This document shows, one piece after another, positions 55,697-64,000 of a stretch of 64,000 bases of DNA. A program made the translations under genes and the position numbers. Under the pieces are notes generated by a model. That model had not been told where the DNA came from. It made no database searches and worked only from the letters and a program-made list of their open reading frames with translations. The stretch's first letter is position 1; the number at the start of each line of letters is the position of its first letter. Source of the stretch: ECT2AJA-110-A sp035399845 (lineage in GTDB: Bacteria; Planctomycetota; Phycisphaerae; UBA1845; UTPLA1); assembly GCA_035399845.1 (NCBI GenBank), contig DAOPJV010000005.1:1-64000 (forward strand). Reading direction: 5' to 3'.

Positions 55697-56668
55697 TCAG
55701 ACGGGCAGCAGCGGCAGGACGATATTGAGCGTCATGACGGCCATTGTCGTGACGGCGCCGACGACGAGCATGGCGGCGCCAAGGGCGCCGGCGGGGCCCG
55801 GCGTGCGTGTGATCGCCAGTGACACGGCCGCCGCCAGAATCAGCGGCGGGATCGCGGCGCCGTGCAGGCGCCACGCCGCGAGGTCAACGATGGCCAGCAG
55901 AACGAGCGATGCGATGCCGGCGTACTTCGCGTATCGATGGACGAGGGCGACGAGTCGCGTCGACGCCAGCAGGATTGTCACGATGATCGCGCTCGCGATA
56001 ACGGCCCAGTAGCCCGGCCAGTTGGGTTCGGCGACATATCGCAGATGGACGCAGTGATAGGCGGCCGTGATCCAGGCGAAGGCCGAGAGGGCGCTTCGGG
56101 CATAGACGAATCGCCGTTGAATCAGCTTCCCCAGAGGCGACGTAACGTGGCGCAGGCGCTCAAAGGTCTGGTCGGGCGAAATTGCGACAGCGCCGACATC
56201 TGAGATCGCCACCGCCGGCTGGTCCTGTCCGAGGGTCGATCGAAAGTCGAGCCGGAAGCGAAACTCGCCGATGCGGACCGACTGCGTGGGGAAGAGCTTG
56301 CCCTTCACGATGCGGGCGTTGTCGATCCAGGTTCCCGACGCCGTATCGAGGTCCTCAACGACGCAATAGCCTCCGGTTGAGACGCGCAGCCGGCAGTGCT
56401 TGTCCTCGAGGTTTTCTCCCTCGAGCGACAGCCAGCCGTCCGTCCCCGTGCCCAGCGTGAGCTGCTGGCCGATCGGCATGACAAACTGCTCGCCCTTCCA
56501 GATGGGGCCATCCAGGATCGTCAGGACGGCGCGGCGTCGGGCGCCGGATTCGTCCTCGAACTCCAGATCGAGATTGCGCTTGCAGCGCGGGCACGCCGCG
56601 TCGATCACGAGGTCGATGTTCTCGCAATCGAGAGGCAATCCGCAGGGGCAACAGATCAAAATCGCCAT
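55697..56668 (-). CDS. FHA-domain membrane protein with zinc ribbon
   Basis: This 323-residue protein has a Cys-rich N-terminus (CCPCGLPLDCEN ... CPRCKRN, residues 6-38), then a forkhead-associated domain (about 70-145: LTLGTGTDGWLSLEGENLED, KHCRL, VEDLDTASGTWIDNARI). The FHA fold binds phosphothreonine peptides; the G-x-W-x-D-N motif is present. Four C-terminal membrane helices (about 205-320) anchor it. It likely reads Ser/Thr-kinase signals at the membrane, but no kinase is adjacent. Divergent from 56898. Confidence 0.85.
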   Translation of the reverse strand: MAILICCPCGLPLDCENIDLVIDAACPRCKRNLDLEFEDESGARRRAVLTILDGPIWKGEQFVMPIGQQLTLGTGTDGWLSLEGENLEDKHCRLRVSTGGYCVVEDLDTASGTWIDNARIVKGKLFPTQSVRIGEFRFRLDFRSTLGQDQPAVAISDVGAVAISPDQTFERLRHVTSPLGKLIQRRFVYARSALSAFAWITAAYHCVHLRYVAEPNWPGYWAVIASAIIVTILLASTRLVALVHRYAKYAGIASLVLLAIVDLAAWRLHGAAIPPLILAAAVSLAITRTPGPAGALGAAMLVVGAVTTMAVMTLNIVLPLLPV

Positions 56669-56897
56669 TCAGGGCTTTCCTACTATCCGGATAATTCGTG
56701 GCGCGGACTGGTCGCAACCTGGCCCGGGAGCGTGAAACGTTTCCCGAAGGATTATAACCCGATGGGGGCCGGTTGTCGGCGGGATCTGCGCCTTTCCGCG
56801 GACAAGTCCCTTCAATGGCGAACCGCGATCGGACTCGTCGATATCAATTCGTAGACGCCGCGCCCGCCGTGCGCGTTCCAATGTCGGATGACCAAAA

Positions 56898-57647
56898 ATG
56901 CTGTTTCTGAGCGCCTCCATCTGGGTCCTGATGATCGTCGTCCTGGCGTGGGCCGTGGACTACCAATGGTCGCGGATGATCAAGCCTCGCTATGTGAATA
57001 TCGCACTTCTGCCGGGCACGCTTGTCGCCACGCTGGGCAGAATCGTCGGTTTACTGATCACGGGCGCAAAGGTCAACAATACCGCCCTGATGGGGGATGA
57101 CGAACGCGGCGCTCCGCTCACAGACGCCGGCTACGAGCCGAAGATCCCGGTCTTCGGCCCGGTTCTTATCGGATTCCTGCCGCTCGTCGCCTGTGGCACG
57201 GCGATTTACCTGGTGGTGAACCATCTCGGGGACCCGATTGCGCAGAAAGTGCCGATCGAGAAGGTCGCCGCGGAAACGCCCGGCTCCCTGGGGGCGTTCT
57301 GGTCGCAGTCCCGCTCGCTGATCGATCTCGCCGAGGGGACCTGCGACGCGATTCGCACGGCCGATTTCGATCGCTGGCAGACGTGGGCGTTCGTGTACCT
57401 GCTGATGTGTCTCGCTGTCCGATCGGCGCCCTTTCCGGGCAATGTGAAGGGGCATTTCGCGGCGATCCTTGCAACGGGTGGCGCCGTGTGGCTGGCCGGA
57501 ACGCTGTCACCCGCGCCGGGCAAGCTCATCGAGCAGTCGTGGCCCGTTCTCGGCGTCACGCTGGGCTGGCTTCTGCTGCTGTTGATCATCAGTCTCATCG
57601 CGCGCGGCGTGTTTGAGATCGTCAGGGGACTTGCGCGAGCCGGCTGA
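56898..57647 (+). CDS. Integral membrane protein, hypothetical
   Basis: This 249-residue protein has five or six hydrophobic helices (about 3-20, 33-55, 92-112, 165-185, 190-205, 222-245). The sequence PRYVNIALLPGTLVATLGRI and VNNTAL are the most distinctive parts, but I do not recognise a family with certainty. Its last base overlaps the next ATG (TGATG), so it is coupled with the HldE-like gene and could serve envelope-glycan assembly. Confidence 0.65.
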   Translation: MLFLSASIWVLMIVVLAWAVDYQWSRMIKPRYVNIALLPGTLVATLGRIVGLLITGAKVNNTALMGDDERGAPLTDAGYEPKIPVFGPVLIGFLPLVACGTAIYLVVNHLGDPIAQKVPIEKVAAETPGSLGAFWSQSRSLIDLAEGTCDAIRTADFDRWQTWAFVYLLMCLAVRSAPFPGNVKGHFAAILATGGAVWLAGTLSPAPGKLIEQSWPVLGVTLGWLLLLLIISLIARGVFEIVRGLARAG

Positions 57648-59287
57648 TGCTGAACGACGACTATGTGAACCCGCGATCCGGCGAGGCCTCAACGGCGCGC
57701 GACTACCGACGCAAAATCGTCGGTCCCAGTCGCCTCGCCGACTTGCTCGCCGCGGCACGCGACGGACAGAGTTCGTCCCGGCCGACGATCGTGCAGTGTC
57801 ACGGCTGTTTCGACATCGTTCATCCGGGACATATTCGATACCTGCAGTTCGCGCGGCGGCAGGGGGACGTGCTCGTCGTGTCCATCACGGGCGACGCCAC
57901 GATCGACAAGGAACCGCAGCGTCCCCAGATTCCGCAGGAACTCCGCGCGGAGAATCTCGCCGCGCTCGAATTCGTTGACTGGGTCGTGATCGATCCGCAT
58001 CCGACGGCGGAGGCAATCCTCGGCGCTCTGCGCCCGGACGTGTACGTCAAGGGCCGCGAATACGCGACAAGCGAGGATCCCCGATTCCTGCGGGAGCGCG
58101 ATGTCGTCGAGGCCTACGGTGGTCGCGTCATCTTCTCCAGCGGTGAAGTGGTGTTCAGTTCGTCGCGCATCATCGGCGCGATGGGCCAGACGGATGAACT
58201 TTCCGAGCGACGCCTCGATTACCTCTGCGATCGCCATGACATCAATCGATCCACGATGTCGCGCCATGTCGCGTCCATTCGGGGGGCCAACGTCGTGGTC
58301 GTGGGGGATGTGGTCGTCGAGCGCTATGTGCTCTGCGACGCCAGGAACGTCTCGAGTGAATCACCGATGATGTCGCTCAAGGCGCTTGGCAGGGAAGACT
58401 ACGTCGGCGGCGCGGCGTTGATCGCGCTGCAGCTCGCGGCGTTCGGCGCCCGGCCGACGCTGTTGACGGCGACGGGACCGGGGGAGTTGTCGTGCTGGGC
58501 GCAGCGGCGGCTCGTCAGCGCCGGCGTGCGCGTTCGCTCAATCCTGGAACGTGAAGAGGCGCCGCTCCGGACGCGGTTCGTCGTCGATGATCGAAAGCTC
58601 TTCAAAGTGGAATACGCCGAGCCGCTCGCCGCGGATTCGGCGTCCGAGCATGAGGCGGCGTGCATTGCCGTCCAGGAGTGCGCCGAGGCCGAGTCCGTCA
58701 TACTCTTCGACGCCGGCGCGGGGCTTCTCGGCCCCGGGCTGCTCAACGGGCTGAATGAATCGCTTCGCAGTCGAGGCGTGACACTGGCCGGCGGTTGCGG
58801 TGAGACGCCGGCGAATCTGCTCGCCATCCGCGACGCGGGCCTGCTGGTGTGCTCGGAGCGGAAACTCAGGCTGGCGATGAATGACTTTGACACGGGGCTC
58901 TCGGCCCTCGTCTACCGCGCGATGGATCGCAGCGGCGCCGAACGAATGATTGTCACGCTCGGCAAGCGCGGCGTCGTTACGTTTCAGCGACCGTCCGACG
59001 ATCCCCATGCCCCCGCCTGGAAGGGGCGACTGCTCAGCGAGCATCTGCCGGCGCTCACGGATCGCGTTGTCGATCATTTCGGCTGTGGCGAAGTCATGCT
59101 GGCGACGGGCGCGTGCGTGGCGGCGACCGGCGGCGGCCTCATGCAGGCGGCGTATCTTGCGACACTTGCGTCCGCCTTGGAGGCGGGCGTTGTCGGACCG
59201 ACGGCCGTGCCCCTCGATCGACTTCAGTCGCAGCTGGAAAGTCGAAGCGAGCTTCGCCGATCACCTCAACAGGGGCGCGTGGCATGA
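57647..59287 (+). CDS. HldE-like protein with swapped domains and a degenerate kinase half
   Basis: This 546-residue protein joins a nucleotidyltransferase (about 40-180: CHGCFDIVHPGHIRYLQFA with the HxGH motif at 59-62, and IFSSGEVVFSSSRII) to a PfkB-type sugar-kinase domain (about 210-530). In Escherichia coli HldE the kinase comes first, so the order here is reversed. In the kinase half two acidic positions conserved as Asp are Glu: VVGDVVVERY (Glu225, normally LDRY) and FGCGEVM (Glu482, normally GAGD, the catalytic base). Phosphorylation may thus be impaired or altered. The family makes ADP- or GDP-activated heptose for envelope glycans. It is coupled to a glycosyltransferase (ATGA). Confidence 0.82.
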   Translation: MLNDDYVNPRSGEASTARDYRRKIVGPSRLADLLAAARDGQSSSRPTIVQCHGCFDIVHPGHIRYLQFARRQGDVLVVSITGDATIDKEPQRPQIPQELRAENLAALEFVDWVVIDPHPTAEAILGALRPDVYVKGREYATSEDPRFLRERDVVEAYGGRVIFSSGEVVFSSSRIIGAMGQTDELSERRLDYLCDRHDINRSTMSRHVASIRGANVVVVGDVVVERYVLCDARNVSSESPMMSLKALGREDYVGGAALIALQLAAFGARPTLLTATGPGELSCWAQRRLVSAGVRVRSILEREEAPLRTRFVVDDRKLFKVEYAEPLAADSASEHEAACIAVQECAEAESVILFDAGAGLLGPGLLNGLNESLRSRGVTLAGGCGETPANLLAIRDAGLLVCSERKLRLAMNDFDTGLSALVYRAMDRSGAERMIVTLGKRGVVTFQRPSDDPHAPAWKGRLLSEHLPALTDRVVDHFGCGEVMLATGACVAATGGGLMQAAYLATLASALEAGVVGPTAVPLDRLQSQLESRSELRRSPQQGRVA

Positions 59288-60546
59288 GGCGGACGACTGA
59301 GGTCAATGATCGGTTCGAGGGCGACTGTGTCGAGCCGCCGGCGTGCAGCGTGATCATCCCGACACGGGATCGTCCGGACAGCGTCCGCGAGACGCTGGAT
59401 CGACTGGCGCGCCTTCCCGATGCTCCGTTTGAGATCATCGTCATCGACAATGGATCGTCATCGGATGATTCGACAGCGCGATCACGACATCCGAACGTGC
59501 GATGGATTGACCTTGGGCGGAACCACGCGGCCTGCGCGCGAAACATCGGCGCCATGGCGGCCCGGGGGCGGATCCTGTTCATGCTCGATGACGACAGCTG
59601 GCCCGCAGCCGGAACGATCGATCGAGTCGTTCGGGAGATGCGCGAGCGTCCGGCCGTCGGCGCGATCGCGTGCCGTGTGCGACTGGCGGATGCGCCGGAG
59701 CGTCACGACGCGGGGGGGGCGCCGGGGACATTCTTCAACTGCGGGGCCGCGATTCGTCGCGACGCCTTCATCGCGGCGGGGGGATACCCGATTGACTACG
59801 ACTACTACGTCGAGGAGTACGCGCTGTCGTGCGAATTGTGGCGGCGCGGCTGGCGGGTCGATTCGATGGGCGATGCGCTCGTCTGGCATCGGCGCACGAA
59901 CGTCAACCGCGATGCGAACAGAATGCTGACGTATCTCGTACGCAATAACGTTCGCCTTTGGAACACGTATGCGCCGGAATCGCGTCGATCGATGGCGATC
60001 GACTGTGACATCGAACGATACGCGCGTATCGCCGTGAAGGAGCGCGCGTCAGACGGGTTCGCGTCGGGGCTCGCGCTTGCCGAGGCGGAGAAGGCGGCGC
60101 GCCTGCGGCGGCGACGTCCTCTGTCGGAGGATCACTTCGACGCGCTGCTGGGATTGTCGCGCCTGCGGCAGATGTTGCGCGAGCGGGCCGATAAGCGAAC
60201 ATTGCGTCGCGTTGCCATATGGCGGCGCGGAAAAGGTTGCGAATTCATCATTGATGTCACAAAAAGCGCTGGCATTCGTATTGAGTGCGTTTACGATTCT
60301 CGATTCGCCGACGTAGAAAGTCCCGCCACATGGCGTGGTCTTCCGATTCATGACGCCGAGTTTGCAACAGATATCAAAGTGGACGCATTGCTCATCGGTT
60401 CACTGTCGCCCGGTGTGGCGGAAGATACCGAGAAGACGCTGCGATCGCGCTTCAGTGGCGTCGAGATCATCAATCCCGCGCCGTGGGGAGACGCCCCGGC
60501 GCTGCGAGACAGTGGGGCTCCGCCGGATCAGACTCGCGTCGCGTAG
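59284..60546 (+). CDS. Family-2 glycosyltransferase with extra C-terminal domain
   Basis: This 420-residue GT-A-type transferase has SVIIPTRDRPDSVRETLDRL, IVIDNGSSSDDS, GAMAARGRILFMLDDDSWP (the DDD metal motif) and GYPIDYDYYVEEYALSCELW (the EEYAL acceptor/base region). Residues 25-290 form the transferase. The last 100 residues (RIECVYDSRFADVESPATWR, IKVDALLIGSLSPG) look like a separate Rossmann-type nucleotide-sensing domain, seen in several planctomycete glycan proteins. It shares an operon with the HldE-like protein, so it may transfer a heptose (inference). Confidence 0.85.
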   Translation: MRRTTEVNDRFEGDCVEPPACSVIIPTRDRPDSVRETLDRLARLPDAPFEIIVIDNGSSSDDSTARSRHPNVRWIDLGRNHAACARNIGAMAARGRILFMLDDDSWPAAGTIDRVVREMRERPAVGAIACRVRLADAPERHDAGGAPGTFFNCGAAIRRDAFIAAGGYPIDYDYYVEEYALSCELWRRGWRVDSMGDALVWHRRTNVNRDANRMLTYLVRNNVRLWNTYAPESRRSMAIDCDIERYARIAVKERASDGFASGLALAEAEKAARLRRRRPLSEDHFDALLGLSRLRQMLRERADKRTLRRVAIWRRGKGCEFIIDVTKSAGIRIECVYDSRFADVESPATWRGLPIHDAEFATDIKVDALLIGSLSPGVAEDTEKTLRSRFSGVEIINPAPWGDAPALRDSGAPPDQTRVA

Positions 60547-60671
60547 GGCTCATCCATGCCGGCGGTCCGGCGTCATTTTTCTCACACGGCCGGGCGGGCG
60601 CGACGATCTACGAAACACTGGCGGACTGCGACGACGCGCCGCAACAGATACGGGCTGCGATTGGTTCACGA

Positions 60672-61487
60672 ATGACGCGTAAGCGAACTAACGATCGACC
60701 ACTGCTGGCCGGGCGACTGCGGCCGTTTCGGCGACCGCCGAGACCGGCAACGGGCGCGCCGTCCCTGCGACTGAATCATGGCGCGCCGACGCCAGCGCCG
60801 ACGTCGCACCCGGTGCTGCTCGCCCTGGCGGTCGCAGAGCGAACGGCCGGCGCCCTGCATCTGTCGCTTGAGGCGTTCGCCCGGATCATCGGTGAAGTCG
60901 GAGAGCTCGATCTGCTGACGCGTCGTCGAATGGGGGCCATGTCCGATTCGATTGAGGCCGAGGCAATCATGGCGGATGCGGCTCGCTCGCTGTCGGCGAT
61001 TGACCTCGCGTCAACATGTGCCGATATCGATGGCGCGCCGCTGCTCAGCGGGGCGTGGTACGCCGACCTGCTGGACGGTCTCGGGCGGTTCTCAAGTCGC
61101 GTCACGCTTCCCCGCGTGGCCGTGGAAAGCCTGGGGAGTGATGGTGTCGGAGGCCGCCTGTCAGAAATCGGTCCGTCGTCGGCTGGCTGCCTGCTGCTGG
61201 AGGAGCCCGCCGTCGCGGCCGCCATCATCCGATCGTCGGCGCTCTGGCTGGCGGGGGAACGGGAACGGGTTTTCCGCATCCTGGCCGAAGTGATCGAACC
61301 GCTTGTGGCGGAACTCGAAGTGATTGAGGCGAACACCTGCGCCTCGCAGATGGCCGGCGACGCCGCGATGGCGGCGGACCTTGCGCACATCACCAAGCTT
61401 CACGCGCTGGCAAACGCGACACCGCTCGGCGCGACAGTGGCGGATGTTTCAAGCCCATTTCGGATTCGCCACAACGACGACGACTGA
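60672..61487 (+). CDS. Hypothetical protein, helical, unrecognised
   Basis: I do not recognise this protein of 271 residues. The frame is open from 60483, overlapping the glycosyltransferase; I use the ATG at 60672 because the earlier part looks non-coding. Residues 1-45 are basic and Pro-rich. The remainder is Ala/Leu-rich and helical, with LLALAVAERTAGALHLSLEA, RRMGAMSDSIEAEAIMADA and VFRILAEVIEPLVAELEVIE. No signal peptide or metal motif is seen. Confidence 0.5.
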   Translation: MTRKRTNDRPLLAGRLRPFRRPPRPATGAPSLRLNHGAPTPAPTSHPVLLALAVAERTAGALHLSLEAFARIIGEVGELDLLTRRRMGAMSDSIEAEAIMADAARSLSAIDLASTCADIDGAPLLSGAWYADLLDGLGRFSSRVTLPRVAVESLGSDGVGGRLSEIGPSSAGCLLLEEPAVAAAIIRSSALWLAGERERVFRILAEVIEPLVAELEVIEANTCASQMAGDAAMAADLAHITKLHALANATPLGATVADVSSPFRIRHNDDD

Positions 61488-61680
61488 CATTTCCCGCCGT
61501 CCTTGGTACGTCGTCAGCTTGTGAATTTCGACCACAGACTCCGCTTTCAGGCGCGTGGCGGCGAACACGCAATCGACTCAGCTGAAAATCACAATCGAAC
61601 CAATGTGCGCGCCGTTCGTAGCGCCTGATGGGTGGCGTACAGATACGCATCGCACAATGCGCAAAAATGGCCTGTATCTG

Positions 61681-61709
61681 TTGACGGATCGTCCTATATT
61701 TGGTATCTG
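61681..61709 (+). promoter_or_regulatory. Possible sigma-70-type promoter for the OmpA-like lipoprotein
   Basis: TTGACG at 61681-61686 and TATCTG at 61704-61709 are separated by 17 bases, 83 bases before the ATG at 61793. The 305-base gap 61488-61792 holds no gene and is less GC-rich than its surroundings, as promoter regions often are. It is a pattern match only. Confidence 0.4.
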
Positions 61710-61792
61710 TGTTGCGCTGACAACCCGTATTTTGTGGTATTCGGGGCAGAGGCGGATGTCGATTCGCCTGCATCAACTTGGAGGAGTCTGCC

Positions 61793-62536
61793 ATGACAAG
61801 GACGGCACGCACTGCCGCAACGCGCTTCGGGATTTCCCTTTTTGCACTGACGTTTCTCGTCGTGGGCTGCGCCCCGAATGAGAAGGATCTGAAGATTGAA
61901 GATCTGACGGCGGAGAACGATCAGCTCAAGCGCGAGCTGGATGACCGCGATCGTCAGCTCGCCGAGGCGCAGGCGCGCGAGAACGAAGCCCGCGCGACGA
62001 TCGATGAACTCAATCGCGAACTGGCCCGCGCCCGCGCCGATCTGGCCTCGCGGGGTTCGTCGCGACCCACGCAGCCGATCCAGCAGCAGCCGATTCAGCA
62101 GCCCGTCGTGCAGGCGGATGGCTGGATCAGCACGCCGTCGTTCGACATGATCTCCATTCCCGGCGAAGTCCTCTTCGCGTCGGGCAAGGCCGATCTGACA
62201 AACAACGGTCAGAGCACGATGGCGAAGCTGGCCCGCGATATCCAGGCGCGCTACAGCGATCGCGATATCTTCGTGATCGGCCACACGGACAACGACCCGA
62301 TTCGCAAGAGCAAGTGGAAGGACAACTGGGAGCTGGGTTCGGCCCGCGCGCTCACGTGTGTTCGCCAGCTTCAGCGGCAGGGTGTGAACGGCACGCGGCT
62401 CATCCAGGCCAACTGTGGTGAGTTCCGACCTTCGGATTCAAACGCCTCGCGAAACGCCAAGGCGAAGAATCGTCGCGTCGAATTCTACGCGGTGCCCCGA
62501 GGCGGCGTTCTCACCAACTCGACGGCCCGACGCTGA
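61793..62536 (+). CDS. OmpA-family peptidoglycan-binding lipoprotein with coiled coil
   Basis: This 247-residue protein has a signal peptide with lipobox (LTFLVVGC, Cys near residue 26). A coiled coil (about 33-85: LKIEDLTAENDQLKRELDDR and similar heptads) and a Gln/Pro linker (PIQQQPIQQP) follow. The OmpA domain (about 120-240) has DMISIPGEVLFASGKADLTN, VIGHTDNDPI, ELGSARALTCVRQL and SRNAKAKNRRVEF. OmpA domains bind peptidoglycan non-covalently. Placement suggests a Pal-like outer-membrane tether. ATG 61793 has a strong ribosome binding site (GGAGGAG). Confidence 0.92.
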   Translation: MTRTARTAATRFGISLFALTFLVVGCAPNEKDLKIEDLTAENDQLKRELDDRDRQLAEAQARENEARATIDELNRELARARADLASRGSSRPTQPIQQQPIQQPVVQADGWISTPSFDMISIPGEVLFASGKADLTNNGQSTMAKLARDIQARYSDRDIFVIGHTDNDPIRKSKWKDNWELGSARALTCVRQLQRQGVNGTRLIQANCGEFRPSDSNASRNAKAKNRRVEFYAVPRGGVLTNSTARR

Positions 62537-62621
62537 CACGCCCGTCTGCTCGTGATTGAGCGGCGTCCGTCGTCATGGCGGCGAAGCCCCGTGTTCGCCG
62601 ATACATAACAAGTCTGCGACA

Positions 62622-62663
62622 GCCCTGATCGTCGGGATTGCGCCTGACGATCGGGGCTTTTTT
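62622..62663 (+). terminator. Rho-independent terminator after the OmpA-like gene
   Basis: CCCTGATCGTC (62623-62633) pairs with GACGATCGGGG (62646-62656), with one T-G wobble and a 12-base loop, followed by CTTTTTT (62657-62663). It ends 20 bases before the next ATG at 62683. It rules out an earlier start for that gene. Confidence 0.9.
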
Positions 62664-62682
62664 GATTCTGAAGAGAGACGAC

Positions 62683-63303
62683 ATGATCGCCGTGGTAGAC
62701 TGCGAAGGTTGCAGGACACGCCCCATCATGGCGGCGTTGGAGGAGCTGGAGGCTGACGCTCGGCTGGTATCGACGCCGGAACCGCTGGAGCGGGCCGACA
62801 AGATCATTCTGCCGCCCAGTCTGTCCTATCGGCGTATGCTGGGCAGCCTGCGCGATCGGGGGCTTACTGCGCCACTGATTCGCGCGATTGAGAGCGATCG
62901 ACCGATCCTCGGGATCGGCGGCGGTCTCAACACGCTGTTCGACGTTTCCTACGAGGATCAGCAGCACACGGGGCTCGGCGTTGTCCACGGCAAAGTGACA
63001 CGATTTGACTTCGGCCGGCATCCGGCGTCGCGACACTTTTCCGTTCCGCACCAGGGCTGGAACCAGGTCCACTGGGCGATGGACTGCGCGCTGTTCGAGG
63101 GGCTCGAATCGGGCGCCTATTTCTACTTCGATCACTGTGTTCACCCGGAGCCGCTCGATCGGAGGACCGTCGCGGCCACGACGAATCACTGCGTCGATTT
63201 CACGAGCGTGATCCACCAGAAGAACATCTTTGGCACCGTCTTCTTCCCGGAGCGTTCAGACTCGGCCGGCCGGACGATGCTGCGCAACTTCGTGAAGCTC
63301 TAG
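62683..63303 (+). CDS. HisH-like glutamine amidotransferase paralogue, catalytically dead
   Basis: This 206-residue protein follows imidazole-glycerol-phosphate synthase subunit HisH along its length: IAVVDCEG at the start, GLGVVHGKVTRFDF, VPHQGWNQVHW, NIFGTVFFPERSDSAGR and LLRNF-like MLRNFVKL. The catalytic Cys of the family (GICLG) is Gly79 here (LGIGGGLNTLF). The catalytic His of the FHPE motif is Phe188 (FFPE). The oxyanion segment PGVGAF is also lost (PPSLSYRRM). It cannot hydrolyse glutamine by the normal mechanism. It may be a pseudoenzyme that binds a HisF-like partner. Starts 20 bases after a terminator, so it is a separate unit. Confidence 0.85.
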   Translation: MIAVVDCEGCRTRPIMAALEELEADARLVSTPEPLERADKIILPPSLSYRRMLGSLRDRGLTAPLIRAIESDRPILGIGGGLNTLFDVSYEDQQHTGLGVVHGKVTRFDFGRHPASRHFSVPHQGWNQVHWAMDCALFEGLESGAYFYFDHCVHPEPLDRRTVAATTNHCVDFTSVIHQKNIFGTVFFPERSDSAGRTMLRNFVKL

Positions 63304-63475
63304 CGGAACCGTCGCGAACCGCCGGAAAGCAACGCCCAGCGAAGCCGTTTTCCTTCGTGTACGCGTCCCGTTTGACGGGGCCGGCCCGCTATAGGCGGCG
63401 CCGGGCTTTATAGTGGCGTTTCGAGGGCCATACACTACACTCAATAATGAGGGGCCGTTCTGGAGGCTGGTATGC

Positions 63476-63925
63476 ATGGGGCGTGACGGGGTGTGCGGTG
63501 AATGCGGGGCGGAGAACGTGCCGGTCGCGCATTTCTGTTGCCAGTGTGGCGCTCCGTTGGACTCGGCGCCTCGTTCGGTCGGACGGGCGCGACATCCGGC
63601 CCCGTCGGCGGTCCCGGCGGGGTACCAGGCGTGCGATCGGGCCGCGGACCTGTATTACCGGATCGGCTCCGCGTGGGGCGGCCGACGGCTGCTCGGGACC
63701 GAGAATCTCGGCGTCTCGATCTTCAACGCCGGGTACGCGCTTGAGCAGCTCGAAGTCCGCGTGATTGGTGTGAACGTCGATGGAAGAACGGTCTTCGATT
63801 TCCCGCAGAAACTGGCTTCGGCGCCGAAGGGAGCCGAATTGAATTTCGAGGTGCCGTCCTACGAGATAGAAGAATCGCCGGCGGAGGTTCGGGTCGAATT
63901 TGTTTCCGCCGTTTACGGTCGCTAG
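63476..63925 (+). CDS. Zinc-ribbon protein, hypothetical
   Basis: This 149-residue protein has an N-terminal double-Cys ribbon (CGECGAEN ... CCQCGAPLD, about 7-31), a short Pro/Ala linker, and a beta-rich domain (about 50-149: DLYYRIGSAWGGRRLLG, ENLGVSIFNAGYALEQLEVR). ATG 63476 follows GGAGG by about 9 bases. I do not recognise the family. A GC hairpin (CCCGGTTTCCATCCGGG) near 63970 lies past its stop. Confidence 0.65.
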   Translation: MGRDGVCGECGAENVPVAHFCCQCGAPLDSAPRSVGRARHPAPSAVPAGYQACDRAADLYYRIGSAWGGRRLLGTENLGVSIFNAGYALEQLEVRVIGVNVDGRTVFDFPQKLASAPKGAELNFEVPSYEIEESPAEVRVEFVSAVYGR

Positions 63926-64000
63926 TCGGCCGCGTATCAGTAAAGTTGCTGCTACGTCGTTCGAGAACCCGGTTTCCATCCGGGAGAAGGGACAGAGCGA

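Noticed and set aside
62638..62682. Earlier start for the HisH-like gene
   Set aside because: This stretch lies within a strong rho-independent terminator, and HisH proteins begin at the residues encoded from 62683.

Overview
The window looks like a high-GC bacterial chromosome segment from the phylum Planctomycetota, probably a Phycisphaerae-like lineage. This assignment is an inference. It rests on a PEP-CTERM protein, calcium-binding repeats of the type DCNENGVPDECD, zinc-ribbon/FHA membrane proteins, many DUF families typical of the phylum, and intergenic palindromic repeats. The core genes (purD, murD, tsaB, ltaE, mgtE, ugd) are intact.

Layout. (1) 375-3878: a secreted tandem GH29 alpha-L-fucosidase. 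(2) 4161-24358: a 20,198-bp integrated element, bounded by perfect 46-bp direct repeats (4115-4160 and 24313-24358). The right repeat is the 3' part of an intact tRNA-Gly(UCC) gene. The left part of the element carries a PEP-CTERM protein and a large beta-helix/calcium-repeat protein broken by an in-frame TAG. The centre is one six-gene operon: type I restriction-modification genes (hsdR, hsdS, hsdM) with an Abi_C/HEPN-like protein, a HipA-like kinase and a DUF3037 protein nested between hsdS and hsdM. The right part is a mobility module: a terminase-small-subunit-like HTH protein, an unknown protein, two excisionase-like HTH proteins, a primase-helicase, an XRE-type regulator and a tyrosine integrase. 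No capsid, tail or portal gene is present, so it resembles a phage satellite or integrative island more than a prophage. (3) 25003-38929: hybrid CHASE sensor kinase, ABC1 kinase, purD, murD, two secreted proteins (one peptidase-MA-like), an O-methyltransferase, a STAS protein, tsaB, a 59-residue lipoprotein-like gene and a zinc-ribbon membrane protein. (4) 39165-44356: ltaE, mgtE, DUF2237, lipocalin and DUF1475 genes, with two repeat-rich intergenic stretches. (5) 44499-50230: a six-gene lipid-modification operon, five of its genes translationally coupled, with two cyclopropane-fatty-acid-synthase-like methyltransferases. (6) 50380-63925: nucleotide-sugar genes (ugd, epimerase, fcl), a DUF5329 lipoprotein, zinc-ribbon and FHA proteins, a domain-swapped HldE-like protein with a glycosyltransferase, an OmpA-like lipoprotein and a HisH paralogue that lacks its catalytic residues.

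Main result. The attachment core lies inside the 3' coding region of the integrase gene. In the integrated state the integrase ends at a TGA formed exactly at the right junction. The left junction continues the same reading frame for 61 codons. The excised circle would therefore encode a 538-residue integrase, and the integrated form only 477 residues. Integration thus splits and shortens its own integrase gene, comparable to the split integrases of archaeal SSV-type viruses.
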